A DNA stretch of 26,564 nucleotides. It comes from CAXMST01 sp038206985 (GTDB lineage Bacteria > Actinomycetota > Thermoleophilia > Solirubrobacterales > 70-9). This document shows, one piece after another, positions 1 to 7,707 of the stretch. The stretch spans positions 1 through 26,564 of the forward strand of contig JBBRAH010000041.1 in NCBI GenBank assembly GCA_038206985.1, read 5' to 3'. Both the position numbers and the translations under genes were made by a program. The first letter of the stretch is position 1. Every line of letters begins with the position of its first letter. Under the pieces are notes generated by a model that made no database searches, was not told the DNA's origin, and saw only the letters and a program-made list of their open reading frames with translations.

Positions 1-981
1 GAATGGATCCCCGGCGACTTTCCGGGCCGCGACGAGCACAACCCGATCGAGGCCGATCTGATCATCGTCGACGAGGCCTCGATGCTCTCGCTGGAGATCT
101 GCCGGCACCTGATCGCCGGGGTCGGGCCCGAGACGCACCTCGTGCTGATCGGCGACGTCGACCAACTGCCGCCGGTCGGGCCCGGCAAGCCCTTCTGCGA
201 GCTGATCGACTCCGGGCTGGTGCCCACGGTGCGGCTCGGCCACGTCTTCCGCCAGGCGCGCCAGTCGATGATTGTCGGCGCCGCGCACGCGATCCGCAAC
301 GGCCGCCCGCCTCGGGGCGAGCCACAGATCACGGAGGACGGCGCCGAGGAGATCCACGACTTCTTTCTCCACAACCGCCGCCGCGCCGAGGACGTCGCCG
401 CCGACGTGGTGACGATGGCTGTCGAGCGGATCCCCGCCCGCTACGGGCTCGACCCGACCCGCGAGGTCCAGATCCTCGCTCCCCAGTACAAGGGCGCTCT
501 CGGGATCGACGCCCTCCACGGGCGGATGAAGGAGGCGCTCTGCGGCTCCGCCGAGCGGGTTCTGGAGGGGCGCTTCTCGATCGGCGAGAAGGTGATCACC
601 ACCCGCTCGATCCCGGAGCTCGAGATCGCCAACGGCTCGATGTTCGTGATCGACGACGCCGACAGCGAGGGCTCGCTGCTGTATCTGGAGTCGGACGTCG
701 GCGACATCCTCGAGCTGCCCTTCCGCGAGGCGCGGATCCTGCGCGGCGGCTTCTGCGCATCGGTGCACAAGGCTCAGGGCTTCGAGATCCCGGCGGTGAT
801 CGTCTGTCTGCACTCCTCCCACGCCCCTCAGCTGCTCTCCCGCAACCTGCTCTACACGGCGGTCACCCGCGCCCGCCAGCTCTGCGTACTCGCCGGCGAC
901 GAGCGCGCGGTGGCGAGAGCACTCGCCAACACCGACGCGATGGACCGCCACTCCCGCCTCGGCGAGCGGCTGCAGGGCTGA
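1..981 (+). CDS. recD2: RecD2-type ATP-dependent DNA helicase, C-terminal part (5' end outside window)
   Basis: The frame is open from base 1, so the N-terminus and Walker A lie upstream. About 326 residues remain, carrying superfamily 1B helicase motifs in order: Walker B IIVDEAS (D24, E25), motif III GDVDQLPPVG (51-60), an FRQA motif (83-86), the HKAQGFE segment (256-262) and motif VI YTAVTRAR (285-292). This order is typical of the RecD/TraA group. Without RecB or RecC neighbours in view, the stand-alone RecD2 (5'-3' helicase, DNA repair) is the likeliest identity, though a RecBCD RecD subunit cannot be excluded from this part. The next gene follows after about 80 bases with its own ribosome-binding site. 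Confidence 0.9.
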   Translation, partial: EWIPGDFPGRDEHNPIEADLIIVDEASMLSLEICRHLIAGVGPETHLVLIGDVDQLPPVGPGKPFCELIDSGLVPTVRLGHVFRQARQSMIVGAAHAIRNGRPPRGEPQITEDGAEEIHDFFLHNRRRAEDVAADVVTMAVERIPARYGLDPTREVQILAPQYKGALGIDALHGRMKEALCGSAERVLEGRFSIGEKVITTRSIPELEIANGSMFVIDDADSEGSLLYLESDVGDILELPFREARILRGGFCASVHKAQGFEIPAVIVCLHSSHAPQLLSRNLLYTAVTRARQLCVLAGDERAVARALANTDAMDRHSRLGERLQG

Positions 982-1062
982 GCCGGTTCCGCAGTGCATC
1001 GATTCCGCTAACAGCGGGTACCTGTACCTCGTACTTCCCCAACGCAGCAGAGGATGATCGCA

Positions 1063-2943
1063 ATGGCAGCCGAGATCAGTGAGAAGCAGGCCCGCGAGGT
1101 AGCCGAGGAGGCACGGGAACGGGACTGGGAGCGCCCGAGCTTCGGCAAGGGCCTGTTCATGGGCGACTTCGACCTCGGCCTGATCCATCCCCAGCCCAAG
1201 CTCGAGCCCGAGGCGGTGGAGCGTGGCGAGCGCTTTCTCGGCGAACTCCGGACCTTCCTCAAGGAGTCGGTCGATCCGGCCGAGATCGAGCGCGAGGCGA
1301 AGATCCCCGACGAGGTGATCGAGGGACTGAAGGAACTGGGCGCCCTCGGGATGAAGGTTCCCGCCGAATATGACGGCCTCGGCCTCTCGCAGGTCTACTA
1401 CAACCGCGCCCTGGCGCTCGCCGGCGTGTGGAGCAGCGCGATCTCGACCCTGCTGTCCGCTCATCAGTCGATCGGCGTGGCGCAGCCGCTGATGCTGTTC
1501 GGCTCCGAGGAGCAGAAGCGGGAGTGGCTGCCCAAGGTCGCCCGCACGCATCTCTCGGCCTTCCTGCTGACCGAGCCCGATGTCGGCTCCGATCCGGCCC
1601 GTATGGGCGCGACTGCCGAACCGACCGAAGATGGCGCCGGCTACAAGCTCAATGGGACCAAGCTCTGGGCCACGAACGGCGCGATCGCCGACGTCGTTGT
1701 GGTGATGGCCAAGGTGCCCGAGCACGAGGGGGGCCGCGGGGGTATCAGCTCCTTCATCCTGCCCTACGACAGCGACGGGATCGAGGTCACCCATCGCAAC
1801 CAGTTCATGGGTCTGCGCGGAATCGAGAACTCGGTCACGGAGCTCAATGACGTCTTCGTTCCCCGGGAGAACCTGATCGGATCCGAGGGCGAGGGCCTGA
1901 AGATCGCCCTGACCACGCTCAACACCGGCCGCCTCGCGCTACCGGCGATCTGCGTCGGCGTCTCGAAGTGGGCGACCAAGGTTGCTCGCGAGTTCGCCCG
2001 CGAGCGGGTCCAATGGGGCCAGCCGGTCGGCAAGCACGACGCTGTCGCGCAGAAGATCTCGTTCATCGCGGCGAGCGCCTTTGGCCTCGAGGCGATGCTC
2101 GACGTCTCCAGCCGGCTCGCCGACGACAAACAGAACGACATCCGGCTGGAGGCCGCGCTGGCCAAGCTCTACGCCTCCGAGATGGGCTGGAAGGTCTGCG
2201 ACGAGCTGATGCAGATCCGCGGCGGACGAGGCTATGAGACCGCCGAGTCACTGCGGGCCCGGGGCGAGAAGCCGATCCCGGTCGAGCAGGTCATGCGCGA
2301 CATGCGGATCAACCGGATCTTCGAGGGCTCGACCGAGATCATGCACCTGCTGATCGCTCGCGAGGCTGTCGACCAGCACCTCGAGGTCGCAGGGGAGATT
2401 CTCGACGATGACGTCGAGGTCCGCGACAAGGCGAAGGCCGCGGTCGGGGCCGGCAAGTTCTACGCCCGCTGGCTGCCACAGCTGACGGTGGGCAAGGGAC
2501 AGCGGCCCGGCTCCTACGAGGAGTTCGGACCGCTCGCCACCCACGTTCGCTTCGTCGAGCGCAATTCGCGCAAGCTGGCGCGCTCCACCTTCTGGGGTAT
2601 GAGCCGCTGGCAGGCGGGGCTCGAGAAGCGTCAATCCTTCCTCGGGCGGATCGTCGATATCGGGGCCGAGCTCTTCGCGATCTCCTCGGCCGTGGTCTAC
2701 GCGGAGACGATCGCCCGGGAAAACCCGGAGCGGGCCGAGCAGGCCCGGGAGCTCTCCGGTCTTTTCTGCCTTCAGGCCCGGCGCCGAGTGGAGGGCCTCT
2801 TCCACGCGTTGTGGTTCAACGACGACGACGAGGGCTATGCCGGCGCACTCGCCGTACTCGAAGGCCGCCACACATGGATCGAGGAAGGCCTCCTCGACCC
2901 CTCCGAGGTCGGAAGCCCGACCAGCGCGGCCGCGGCCACCTAG
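1063..2943 (+). CDS. Acyl-CoA dehydrogenase, long VLCAD-like form
   Basis: A 626-residue FAD-dependent acyl-CoA dehydrogenase, expected to catalyse alpha,beta-dehydrogenation of acyl-CoA in fatty-acid beta-oxidation. The N-terminal helical domain is followed by the ACAD signature LTEPDVGSDPARMGATAE, then LNGTKLWATNGAIADVVV in the beta domain, then QIRGGRGYE and RINRIFEGSTEI. By VLCAD homology the catalytic base would be the Glu of IFEG (E421). About 190 further helical residues follow, as in the VLCAD/ACAD9 branch rather than the roughly 380-residue short forms. I chose ATG 1063 because AGAGG at 1049-1053 sits 9 nt upstream; the in-frame ATG at 1054 directly abuts it. Chain-length preference cannot be read from sequence. 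Confidence 0.93.
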   Translation: MAAEISEKQAREVAEEARERDWERPSFGKGLFMGDFDLGLIHPQPKLEPEAVERGERFLGELRTFLKESVDPAEIEREAKIPDEVIEGLKELGALGMKVPAEYDGLGLSQVYYNRALALAGVWSSAISTLLSAHQSIGVAQPLMLFGSEEQKREWLPKVARTHLSAFLLTEPDVGSDPARMGATAEPTEDGAGYKLNGTKLWATNGAIADVVVVMAKVPEHEGGRGGISSFILPYDSDGIEVTHRNQFMGLRGIENSVTELNDVFVPRENLIGSEGEGLKIALTTLNTGRLALPAICVGVSKWATKVAREFARERVQWGQPVGKHDAVAQKISFIAASAFGLEAMLDVSSRLADDKQNDIRLEAALAKLYASEMGWKVCDELMQIRGGRGYETAESLRARGEKPIPVEQVMRDMRINRIFEGSTEIMHLLIAREAVDQHLEVAGEILDDDVEVRDKAKAAVGAGKFYARWLPQLTVGKGQRPGSYEEFGPLATHVRFVERNSRKLARSTFWGMSRWQAGLEKRQSFLGRIVDIGAELFAISSAVVYAETIARENPERAEQARELSGLFCLQARRRVEGLFHALWFNDDDEGYAGALAVLEGRHTWIEEGLLDPSEVGSPTSAAAAT

Positions 2944-2962
2944 CTCGCCGACACGGCGCGGC

Positions 2963-2990
2963 TTGACCAAAGCCCGCGATCGGGCACACT
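2963..2990 (+). promoter_or_regulatory. Promoter of the FKBP gene, probably leaderless
   Basis: TTGACC at 2963-2968 and CACACT at 2985-2990 are separated by 16 bp, a good sigma70-like arrangement. The hexamer ends exactly 6 nt before the ATG at 2997, so transcription would start at or next to the start codon. No Shine-Dalgarno sequence is seen. Confidence 0.55.
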
Positions 2991-2996
2991 CCAGGC

Positions 2997-3374
2997 ATGA
3001 GCGACTCACAGAAGCCAGAGGTCCAGGTCCCCGAGGGCAGCCCGAGCTACCAGCTCGAACTCGAAGACATCAGCCACGGCGACGGTGATGAGGCCGCCTC
3101 CGGCCACCAGGTCGAGGTCCACTACGTGGGCGTCTCGTGGTCCAGTAGCGAGCAGTTCGACGCCTCCTGGGACCGGGGCGACACCTTCAAGTTCAAGCTC
3201 GGCGCCGGCCAGGTGATCGAGGGCTGGGACCAGGGCGTGGCCGGGATGAAGGTCGGTGGCCGCCGCAAGATCACAATTCCGCCGATGCTCGGCTACGGCA
3301 AGCGTGGAGCCGGCGGCGTGATCGGCCCGGACGAGACGCTGATCTTCGTCGTCGATCTGATCGGCCTGCGCTGA
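2997..3374 (+). CDS. FKBP-type peptidyl-prolyl cis-trans isomerase
   Basis: A 125-residue single-domain FKBP that should catalyse prolyl cis-trans isomerisation in protein folding. Family motifs run in order: VEVHYVGVSW, the FDASWDRGDTFKFKLGAGQVI segment, GWDQGVAGMKVGGRRKITIP and the C-terminal LIFVVDLIGL strand. The first 30 residues are polar (PEVQVPEGSPSYQLE) with no signal peptide, so it is probably cytoplasmic. FKBPs of this type usually begin with a short 'thing' loop before the VHYVG strand, which fits the full length here. It has its own upstream promoter and is followed 14 nt later by the GDSL hydrolase, so both may share a transcript. Confidence 0.95.
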   Translation: MSDSQKPEVQVPEGSPSYQLELEDISHGDGDEAASGHQVEVHYVGVSWSSSEQFDASWDRGDTFKFKLGAGQVIEGWDQGVAGMKVGGRRKITIPPMLGYGKRGAGGVIGPDETLIFVVDLIGLR

Positions 3375-3388
3375 GCGTTCCTGCGCCG

Positions 3389-4192
3389 ATGACGGAGGCA
3401 ACGGAGAAGGATGAAGTGGTGTTCGAGCGCTACGTCGCGATCGGCGACTCCACCACCGAGGGACTCGATGACCCCCACCTGGACCCCGCGCGCGGCTACC
3501 GGGGCTGGGCGGACCGTCTCGCCGAGCAACTGGCTCGCGTCAACCCGGGCCTGGCCTACGCCAACCTGGCGATCCGCGGCCGCAAGCTGCCCCAGATCCG
3601 AGCCGAGCAACTCGAGCCGGCCCTGGCGATGGAGCCCGACCTGGCCTCGATTATCGGGGGAGTCAACGACATCCTGCGCAGCAGCGTCGACCTCGACGGC
3701 ATCGCCGGCGACCTCGAACACATCTCCTCCAGCCTGAGGGACTCCGGAGCCACGGTGCTGATGGCGACCTACCCGGACCTCTCGCAGACGATCTCCTTCG
3801 CCTCCTCCCGCTTCGGGCCGCGGATCGCTCCCTTCAACGAGACGATCCGGGAGATCGCCGGACGCACCGGCTCCCGGGTCATCGATCTGGAGAAGGACGA
3901 CATCGGCCATCCCAGCCTCTGGTCCACCGATCGCCTGCACGCCAGCTCGCTCGGCCACGAGCGGATCGCGGCGGTGGCCGCCGACGCCCTCGGGCTCGAG
4001 GCGCTCGACACCGAATGGGCCCAGACCCTGCCCGCCCGGGCGGCGCGGCGGCGCTCAGCTCAGCTCGCCGGCGATGCGGCCTGGGCGGGACGCCATCTGG
4101 CGCCGTGGGTCGTGCGGCGCCTGCGTGGCGTCTCCTCCGGCGACGGGATCACCGCCAAGCGTCCGCAGCTCGCTCCCGTCGAGCTCCCCTGA
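3389..4192 (+). CDS. SGNH/GDSL-type serine esterase/hydrolase
   Basis: A 267-residue SGNH hydrolase. Block I is YVAIGDSTTEG with nucleophile S21, block II contains the NLAIRGRKL glycine, block III is IIGGVNDILR with N93, and block V is DRLH with D181 and H184, completing the catalytic set. There is no signal peptide, so the enzyme is probably intracellular. The substrate (lipid ester, acyl-sugar or similar) cannot be told. The C-terminal 50 residues are Arg/Ala-rich (RAARRRSAQL) and lie outside the hydrolase fold. It follows the FKBP gene by 14 nt. The first codon is ATG 3389; no strong ribosome-binding site is apparent, which fits translation coupled to the upstream gene. Confidence 0.9.
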   Translation: MTEATEKDEVVFERYVAIGDSTTEGLDDPHLDPARGYRGWADRLAEQLARVNPGLAYANLAIRGRKLPQIRAEQLEPALAMEPDLASIIGGVNDILRSSVDLDGIAGDLEHISSSLRDSGATVLMATYPDLSQTISFASSRFGPRIAPFNETIREIAGRTGSRVIDLEKDDIGHPSLWSTDRLHASSLGHERIAAVAADALGLEALDTEWAQTLPARAARRRSAQLAGDAAWAGRHLAPWVVRRLRGVSSGDGITAKRPQLAPVELP

Positions 4193-4226
4193 CACCCGAG
4201 GCCGCGGCCGCGGTGAACTCAAAACC

Positions 4227-4403
4227 TCAGATCAGGCGCTGCAGCTTGCGGCGCGCACGAGAGAGCCTTGCCGCCGCCGAGAAATCGCTGTCAGCGGAGT
4301 CGCGGTCCCAGCTCCGGCGGCTGATCGGCTGGCTGCCGGGGGCGAGGGTCACGCCGCGCAACTGCGGGTGCTGCGGATCGCGGGGGTGACGCATTGCTTC
4401 CAT
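4227..4403 (-). CDS. Possible small hypothetical protein
   Basis: A 58-residue minus-strand frame beginning MEAMRHPRDPQHPQLR and ending SRARRKLQRLI. Third codon positions are GC-rich like the genes around it, and a basic C-terminus is compatible with a small nucleic-acid-binding or structural protein, but that is speculation. A GGAG lies too close to the first ATG and 12 nt before the second, so the start is poorly supported. I recognise no family. It could equally be a chance open frame in a 345-bp gap. Confidence 0.25.
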   Translation of the reverse strand: MEAMRHPRDPQHPQLRGVTLAPGSQPISRRSWDRDSADSDFSAAARLSRARRKLQRLI

Positions 4404-4498
4404 GTACTCCGCATCGGCTCCGGCCACTGGTTGCTTGAACCCAGGGGGTAGACCCCACCCACAAATGTCCAGCATCTTGCAACGGGCGGCCAGCGGGT

Positions 4499-4525
4499 AG
4501 CCTCGGGCCTCCATCAAACGAGGCT
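4499..4525 (+). repeat. Inverted repeat before the 4538 gene
   Basis: AGCCTCG (4499-4505) is the exact complement of CGAGGCT (4519-4525), with a 13-nt loop. It sits just upstream of the GGAGG ribosome-binding site at 4529-4533. It could be an operator or a leader hairpin; chance is also possible. Confidence 0.3.
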
Positions 4526-4537
4526 CCCGGAGGCACG

Positions 4538-5026
4538 ATGACGCAGAAGGCAGATTTCAACGCAGAGGACTGGTCGCTGATCCTGGAGGGCCCGCCGCTG
4601 GCGGCGCTGCGGGTGATCACCGCCCACCGGGGCGGCACGGTCCGCGAGACACTCTCGATCGGCAAGGAGTACGCCTCCGAGCAGCAGAACGACTCCAACA
4701 GCGAGCTGCTCGACGCGATCGTCAAGGACCGCCCGGCGCTGGACACCAAGCGATTCGCCAACCCCGAGGAGATCAAAGGCGCCGGCATGGACCGGATGGC
4801 CGAGGCCCTCGCGACGCTGGTGAAGACCGGCACGCCGGCCGAGGTCGAGGACTACAAGCGCTTCGTCTACGCGGTCGCCGAGCGCGTCGCCCGCGCCCAC
4901 AAGGAGGGTGGCTTCCTCGGCATCGGCGGCAAGGAGGTCAGCCCCGAGGAGCAGGAGGCCCTCGACGAGGTCGCCGCGCATCTCGGCTACACGCCGCCGC
5001 CCGCCGAGCCCGGCGAGGGCGAGTAG
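4538..5026 (+). CDS. Conserved-looking hypothetical protein, 162 residues
   Basis: A soluble, mostly helical acidic protein. The N-terminal half (residues 7-60) reads FNAEDWSLILEGPPLAALRV and looks like a folded core. The C-terminal half has the pattern VAERVARAHKEGGFLGIGG followed by KEVSPEEQEALDEVAAHLG, a style of C-terminal repeat I recall from uncharacterised proteins in several bacterial phyla; a TerB-like helical fold is possible but unproven. There is no signal peptide, no membrane segment and no obvious catalytic motif. The start is well supported by GGAGG at 4529-4533, 4 nt before ATG 4538. The MBL hydrolase follows 27 nt later. No function can be assigned. Confidence 0.8.
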   Translation: MTQKADFNAEDWSLILEGPPLAALRVITAHRGGTVRETLSIGKEYASEQQNDSNSELLDAIVKDRPALDTKRFANPEEIKGAGMDRMAEALATLVKTGTPAEVEDYKRFVYAVAERVARAHKEGGFLGIGGKEVSPEEQEALDEVAAHLGYTPPPAEPGEGE

Positions 5027-5053
5027 CTCAGAGGGCGACGGGGGCACGCCGCC

Positions 5054-5989
5054 ATGCCCTCCCCCCTGCACCACATCGCAGAGTTCGTCCGCAACGCGCC
5101 GCGGCGCGAGCGCTCCAGCTGGGCCAGCTCGGAGGCGGCCGACGAGCTCGAGCGGCGCCCGCTGGGGCTGCCGGCCGGGCTGGAGCTCGAGTGGCTCGGC
5201 GTCTCCGGCTACCGGATCGCCTACGAGGGCTCGGAGCTGATCATTGACCCCTACATCTCGCGGGTGCCGCTGTCGTCGGTTATCCGGCGCCGGGTGGCCC
5301 TGCCCGACGAGGCGCTGCTCGATCGCTACCTGCCGGTAGACCCGGCCCGCACCGTCGAGGGAGTGCTCGTCGGCCACACCCACTTCGACCACGCGGTGGA
5401 CGCGCCGGCGCTGGCCCGCCGCCACGGCTGCAAGGCCTACGGCTCCGAGTCCCTGCAGACCCTGATGAGCCTGCACGGACTCGCCGGCAGCGCGGTTGTG
5501 GTCGAGCCGTACGCCACCTATGAGCTGGGCCCCTTCGAGGTCGCATTCACCCCCTCCCGGCACTCGAAGCTGCTGCTCGGCATGGCCGTCCCCTACGACG
5601 GCACTCTCAGCTGCGAGCACCTCGACGCCTTGTGCCCGAGCGCCTACCGCTGTGGCCAGGTCTGGGGGATCGAGATCCGGGTCGCGGGGATCACGATCTA
5701 CCACCAGGGCAGCGCCGAACTCGAGGACGAGGCGCTCCGCGCCCGCAACGTCGACGTCTTCCTCGCCGGCATTGCCGGGCGCAACTTCACCGACCGCTAC
5801 TGGGAGCGGATCCTGCCCCGCCTCGACCCCGCATTGATCGTGCCGACCCACTACGACGACTTCTTCGTCCCGCTCGACCAACCGCAGGAGCCGATCGGCA
5901 ATGTGCGCCTCGACGCCCTGCCGGAGGAGGTCCGCGCGGTCAGCTCCGACGCCCGGATCGCCGCCCTGCCGCGGATCACTGTGCGATAG
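5054..5989 (+). CDS. MBL-fold (metallo-beta-lactamase-like) hydrolase, UlaG-like
   Basis: A 311-residue metal-dependent hydrolase. The signature HTHFDH gives candidate metal ligands H108, H110, D112 and H113. It is preceded by the strand VEGVLVG and a typical YRIAYEGSELIIDPYIS first sheet. Later conserved positions include the His of FTPSRHSKLLLG, the GSAELEDEA turn and PTHYDDFF near the C-terminus. The architecture resembles the UlaG/RomA-like subgroup rather than glyoxalase II or true beta-lactamases. The N-terminus has no signal peptide, so it is probably cytoplasmic. The substrate is unknown. It precedes the Rieske protein by 7 nt, which suggests a link, although the Rieske gene may have its own promoter. 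Confidence 0.88.
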   Translation: MPSPLHHIAEFVRNAPRRERSSWASSEAADELERRPLGLPAGLELEWLGVSGYRIAYEGSELIIDPYISRVPLSSVIRRRVALPDEALLDRYLPVDPARTVEGVLVGHTHFDHAVDAPALARRHGCKAYGSESLQTLMSLHGLAGSAVVVEPYATYELGPFEVAFTPSRHSKLLLGMAVPYDGTLSCEHLDALCPSAYRCGQVWGIEIRVAGITIYHQGSAELEDEALRARNVDVFLAGIAGRNFTDRYWERILPRLDPALIVPTHYDDFFVPLDQPQEPIGNVRLDALPEEVRAVSSDARIAALPRITVR

Positions 5990-5990
5990 T
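5985..5990 (+). promoter_or_regulatory. Possible leaderless -10 of the Rieske gene
   Basis: GATAGT ends 6 nt before ATG 5997 and overlaps the MBL stop codon. There is no convincing -35 hexamer, so this rests on the recurring spacing seen at other genes in the window. Confidence 0.3.
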
Positions 5991-5996
5991 CGCCCG

Positions 5997-6371
5997 ATGA
6001 ACAACAGCACCGCGAACGCGGGAACCAGATTGACCAGCGTCTCCGACCTCGGCCCCTCGCAGGTGACGGTCGTCGAGGACACCCCGCACGGGGCTCTCGC
6101 CGTGGGGATCAGTGATGGCGAGCCGTTCGCGGTCTCCAACCGTTGCCGCCATTTCTTCGCGTCGCTCGGCACCGGCAAGGTCGATACGGACGGCTGCCTC
6201 GAGTGCCCGTGGCACGGCGCCCTCTACGACGTTGCCAGTGGCGAGATGAAGCGCGGCCCCCAGGGCGCCTTCAAGCCGCTCTCGGGAGCGATCAAGGCAA
6301 CCATGGGATCGCGGGATCTCAAGGTCTACCCGGCCGAGATTCGCGACGGAGCCATCTGGCTGCTGGACTGA
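5997..6371 (+). CDS. Rieske [2Fe-2S] domain protein
   Basis: A 124-residue single-domain Rieske protein. The two cluster-binding boxes are NRCRH (C50, H52) and CLECPWHG (C70, H73), spaced as in ferredoxin-type Rieske proteins (CxH-x17-CxxH). This group usually transfers electrons to an oxygenase or works as a small-subunit ferredoxin; no oxygenase alpha subunit lies in the window. The start at ATG 5997 leaves about 10 residues of polar leader before the domain; the frame stays open further upstream but there overlaps the MBL gene. It ends 20 nt before the WMLxQP repeat protein. Partner and pathway cannot be told. Confidence 0.9.
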   Translation: MNNSTANAGTRLTSVSDLGPSQVTVVEDTPHGALAVGISDGEPFAVSNRCRHFFASLGTGKVDTDGCLECPWHGALYDVASGEMKRGPQGAFKPLSGAIKATMGSRDLKVYPAEIRDGAIWLLD

Positions 6372-6391
6372 TCCCCGAAGGGTGATAGGCG

Positions 6392-6748
6392 ATGCCCGAC
6401 GATCTGCAGCGTGAGGTACTCCTCGGGCCGGACTTCCTCGCTCGCGGCGCCCGGGCGGTCACCAAGGGGCGCTCGGTGCGCTGGATGCTCGGCCAGCCGC
6501 GCGAGGTGCGCCGCTCCTACGTCAACCAGGTGATGGACCGGCCGCCCTCGATCGAGGAGGAGCCGGCCCAGCAGGCCTGGATGCTGCGCCAGCCGGACCC
6601 CGTCCGCGAGAGCTACATCGCCGAAGTGCTGGAACGACGGGTCGAGCACGCCAAGCCGCAGGTGCTCTGGATGCTGCGCCAGCCCGACGCCGTGCGCGAC
6701 AGCTACGCGACTGAAGTGATCGGGATCCCGCCGCAGGACCCGCGATGA
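6392..6748 (+). CDS. Small protein with three WMLxQP tandem repeats
   Basis: A 118-residue protein whose body is three copies of a motif, W-M-L-x-Q-P-x-x-V-R-x-S-Y-x-x-x-V. The Trp residues are W31, W63 and W93, giving 30-32 residue spacing. Copies two and three are nearly identical (AWMLRQPDPVRESY and LWMLRQPDAVRDSY); copy one is more diverged. Each copy reads as one amphipathic helix with a conserved Arg-x-Ser-Tyr face. There are no cysteines, signal peptide or membrane segments. AAGGGTG at 6378-6384 sits 7 nt before the ATG. I recognise no family; an adaptor or scaffold role would be a guess. It closes the MBL-Rieske group and converges on the gene at 6756. Confidence 0.85.
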   Translation: MPDDLQREVLLGPDFLARGARAVTKGRSVRWMLGQPREVRRSYVNQVMDRPPSIEEEPAQQAWMLRQPDPVRESYIAEVLERRVEHAKPQVLWMLRQPDAVRDSYATEVIGIPPQDPR

Positions 6749-6755
6749 GCCCGCC

Positions 6756-7022
6756 TCAGTGCGCGGTCAGGTAATCGATGTAGAGCGGTCGCAACAGCTC
6801 GGCGGTTTCGCCGCGACCGGAATCAGTCAGATCGTCAACGTGGGCGACCGCACTCTGCAGGTCGGCGTTGGCCTTGTCAATATTGCCGGCGGCCGCCTCG
6901 GCAACCGGCAGCGCCTCGGCCAGCTTCCAGAAGAACTTCACGTCGAGGTGCTTCATCGCTCGGCGCACGGCGAGGTCGTGCAGCTGCTCGCCGTCCAATT
7001 TCTCCAGTTCCGCGCGATCCAT
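6756..7022 (-). CDS. Hypothetical small helical protein
   Basis: An 88-residue, mostly helical protein: RRAMKHLDVKFFWKLAEALP is an amphipathic helix, followed by a long ADLQSAVAHVDDLTDS helix and a C-terminal ELLRPLYIDYLTAH. The composition and GC-rich wobble positions look like a real gene, and a longer overlapping frame on the plus strand is Arg/Ser-rich and less protein-like. I know of no named family, though the C-terminal motif resembles that of uncharacterised actinobacterial proteins. No clear ribosome-binding site precedes ATG 7022. The stop is 7 nt from the end of the convergent repeat-protein gene. Confidence 0.7.
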   Translation of the reverse strand: MDRAELEKLDGEQLHDLAVRRAMKHLDVKFFWKLAEALPVAEAAAGNIDKANADLQSAVAHVDDLTDSGRGETAELLRPLYIDYLTAH

Positions 7023-7158
7023 GGCGGTCAGCGTATCGGAGCGGCAGGGGTGGGCAACTCAGCACCCTGCCCTCTGCGGCGATCTGAACACGCCGCGCTG
7101 GAGGCACGCTTCGAGCCCGAGGAGCCGAGCGACAGTCCGCTGAGTTCTCGCTGACACC

Positions 7159-7707
7159 TCAGACGACGTCGCGGCCACGGTCGTCGACCACGCCCCGCAG
7201 CAGGGAGCGATCAAAGCTCGGCGCTGGTTCGGGGCGGCGGACAACGGAGATGTCGCCTGTTGTCTCGAACACCGCCACCTCAACCTCTGAGAGGCTGCGC
7301 ACCCCTGCCTCTCGTAGCTTCTTGTAGAGGTCGGACTCGCTGACCCGCCCTGTCTTGAGGCTACGGTGCAGGATCTCTCCCCCGTCGACGAGCAGGAGAG
7401 GCTGATTGTCTACCAGCCGTGAGATGCGCTGGCTGCGCTGTCGCGTCCAGCCGATCAGCGTCTGCAGCCCGAAGAGGCAGGCGAGCGCGAACGCGCCCTC
7501 GCTCAGGGAGACCGACGAGGTCAGCACCGTCGAGGCGAGGGTTGTCCCGACTGCGACCGACATCGCGAAGTCGAACGCCGACATCTGCGCGAAGCTGCGC
7601 AGTCCAGCGATCCTGGTGAGCGTCAGCACGGCGACATAGATCCCCACCGCGGTGAGCGCGATCAGGGCCAGGGTTTCGGGGGTGGTCGAGATCCACTCCT
7701 CGATCAT
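7159..7707 (-). CDS. YetF/DUF421-family membrane protein
   Basis: A 182-residue protein matching the DUF421 (YetF) layout: about three N-terminal membrane helices (residues roughly 13-35, 42-65, 68-88, containing ALIALTAVGIYVAVLTL and FAMSVAVGTTLASTVLT), then the cytoplasmic YetF domain with QPLLLVDGGEILHRSLKTGR, SESDLYKKLREAGVRSLSEV and AVFETTGDISVVRR. The biochemical role of the family is not settled; members are often stress- or sporulation-linked in Firmicutes. The start at ATG 7707 has AGGAG 7 nt upstream. It faces away from bipA, and the shared upstream region (7708-7900) likely holds both promoters. Confidence 0.9.
   Translation of the reverse strand: MIEEWISTTPETLALIALTAVGIYVAVLTLTRIAGLRSFAQMSAFDFAMSVAVGTTLASTVLTSSVSLSEGAFALACLFGLQTLIGWTRQRSQRISRLVDNQPLLLVDGGEILHRSLKTGRVSESDLYKKLREAGVRSLSEVEVAVFETTGDISVVRRPEPAPSFDRSLLRGVVDDRGRDVV

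Larger units (their letters stand above)
4193..4537. other. 345-bp gap between the GDSL and 4538 genes
   Basis: No secure gene lies here. It starts with a GC-palindromic run (CCGCGGCCGCGG near 4202) just after the GDSL stop that may help end transcription. The middle holds a weak minus-strand reading frame (4227-4403, listed separately). The last 100 bases should hold the promoter of the downstream gene. Confidence 0.5.

Noticed and set aside
3..1082. Long plus-strand reading frame over the helicase gene
   Set aside because: Its protein is Arg/Pro/Gly-rich and has no family signal, while the other frame shows ordered RecD motifs.
4514..6178. 554-residue minus-strand frame opposite the MBL and 162-residue genes
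   Set aside because: It is a low-complexity antisense frame; the plus-strand genes have good motifs and ribosome-binding sites.
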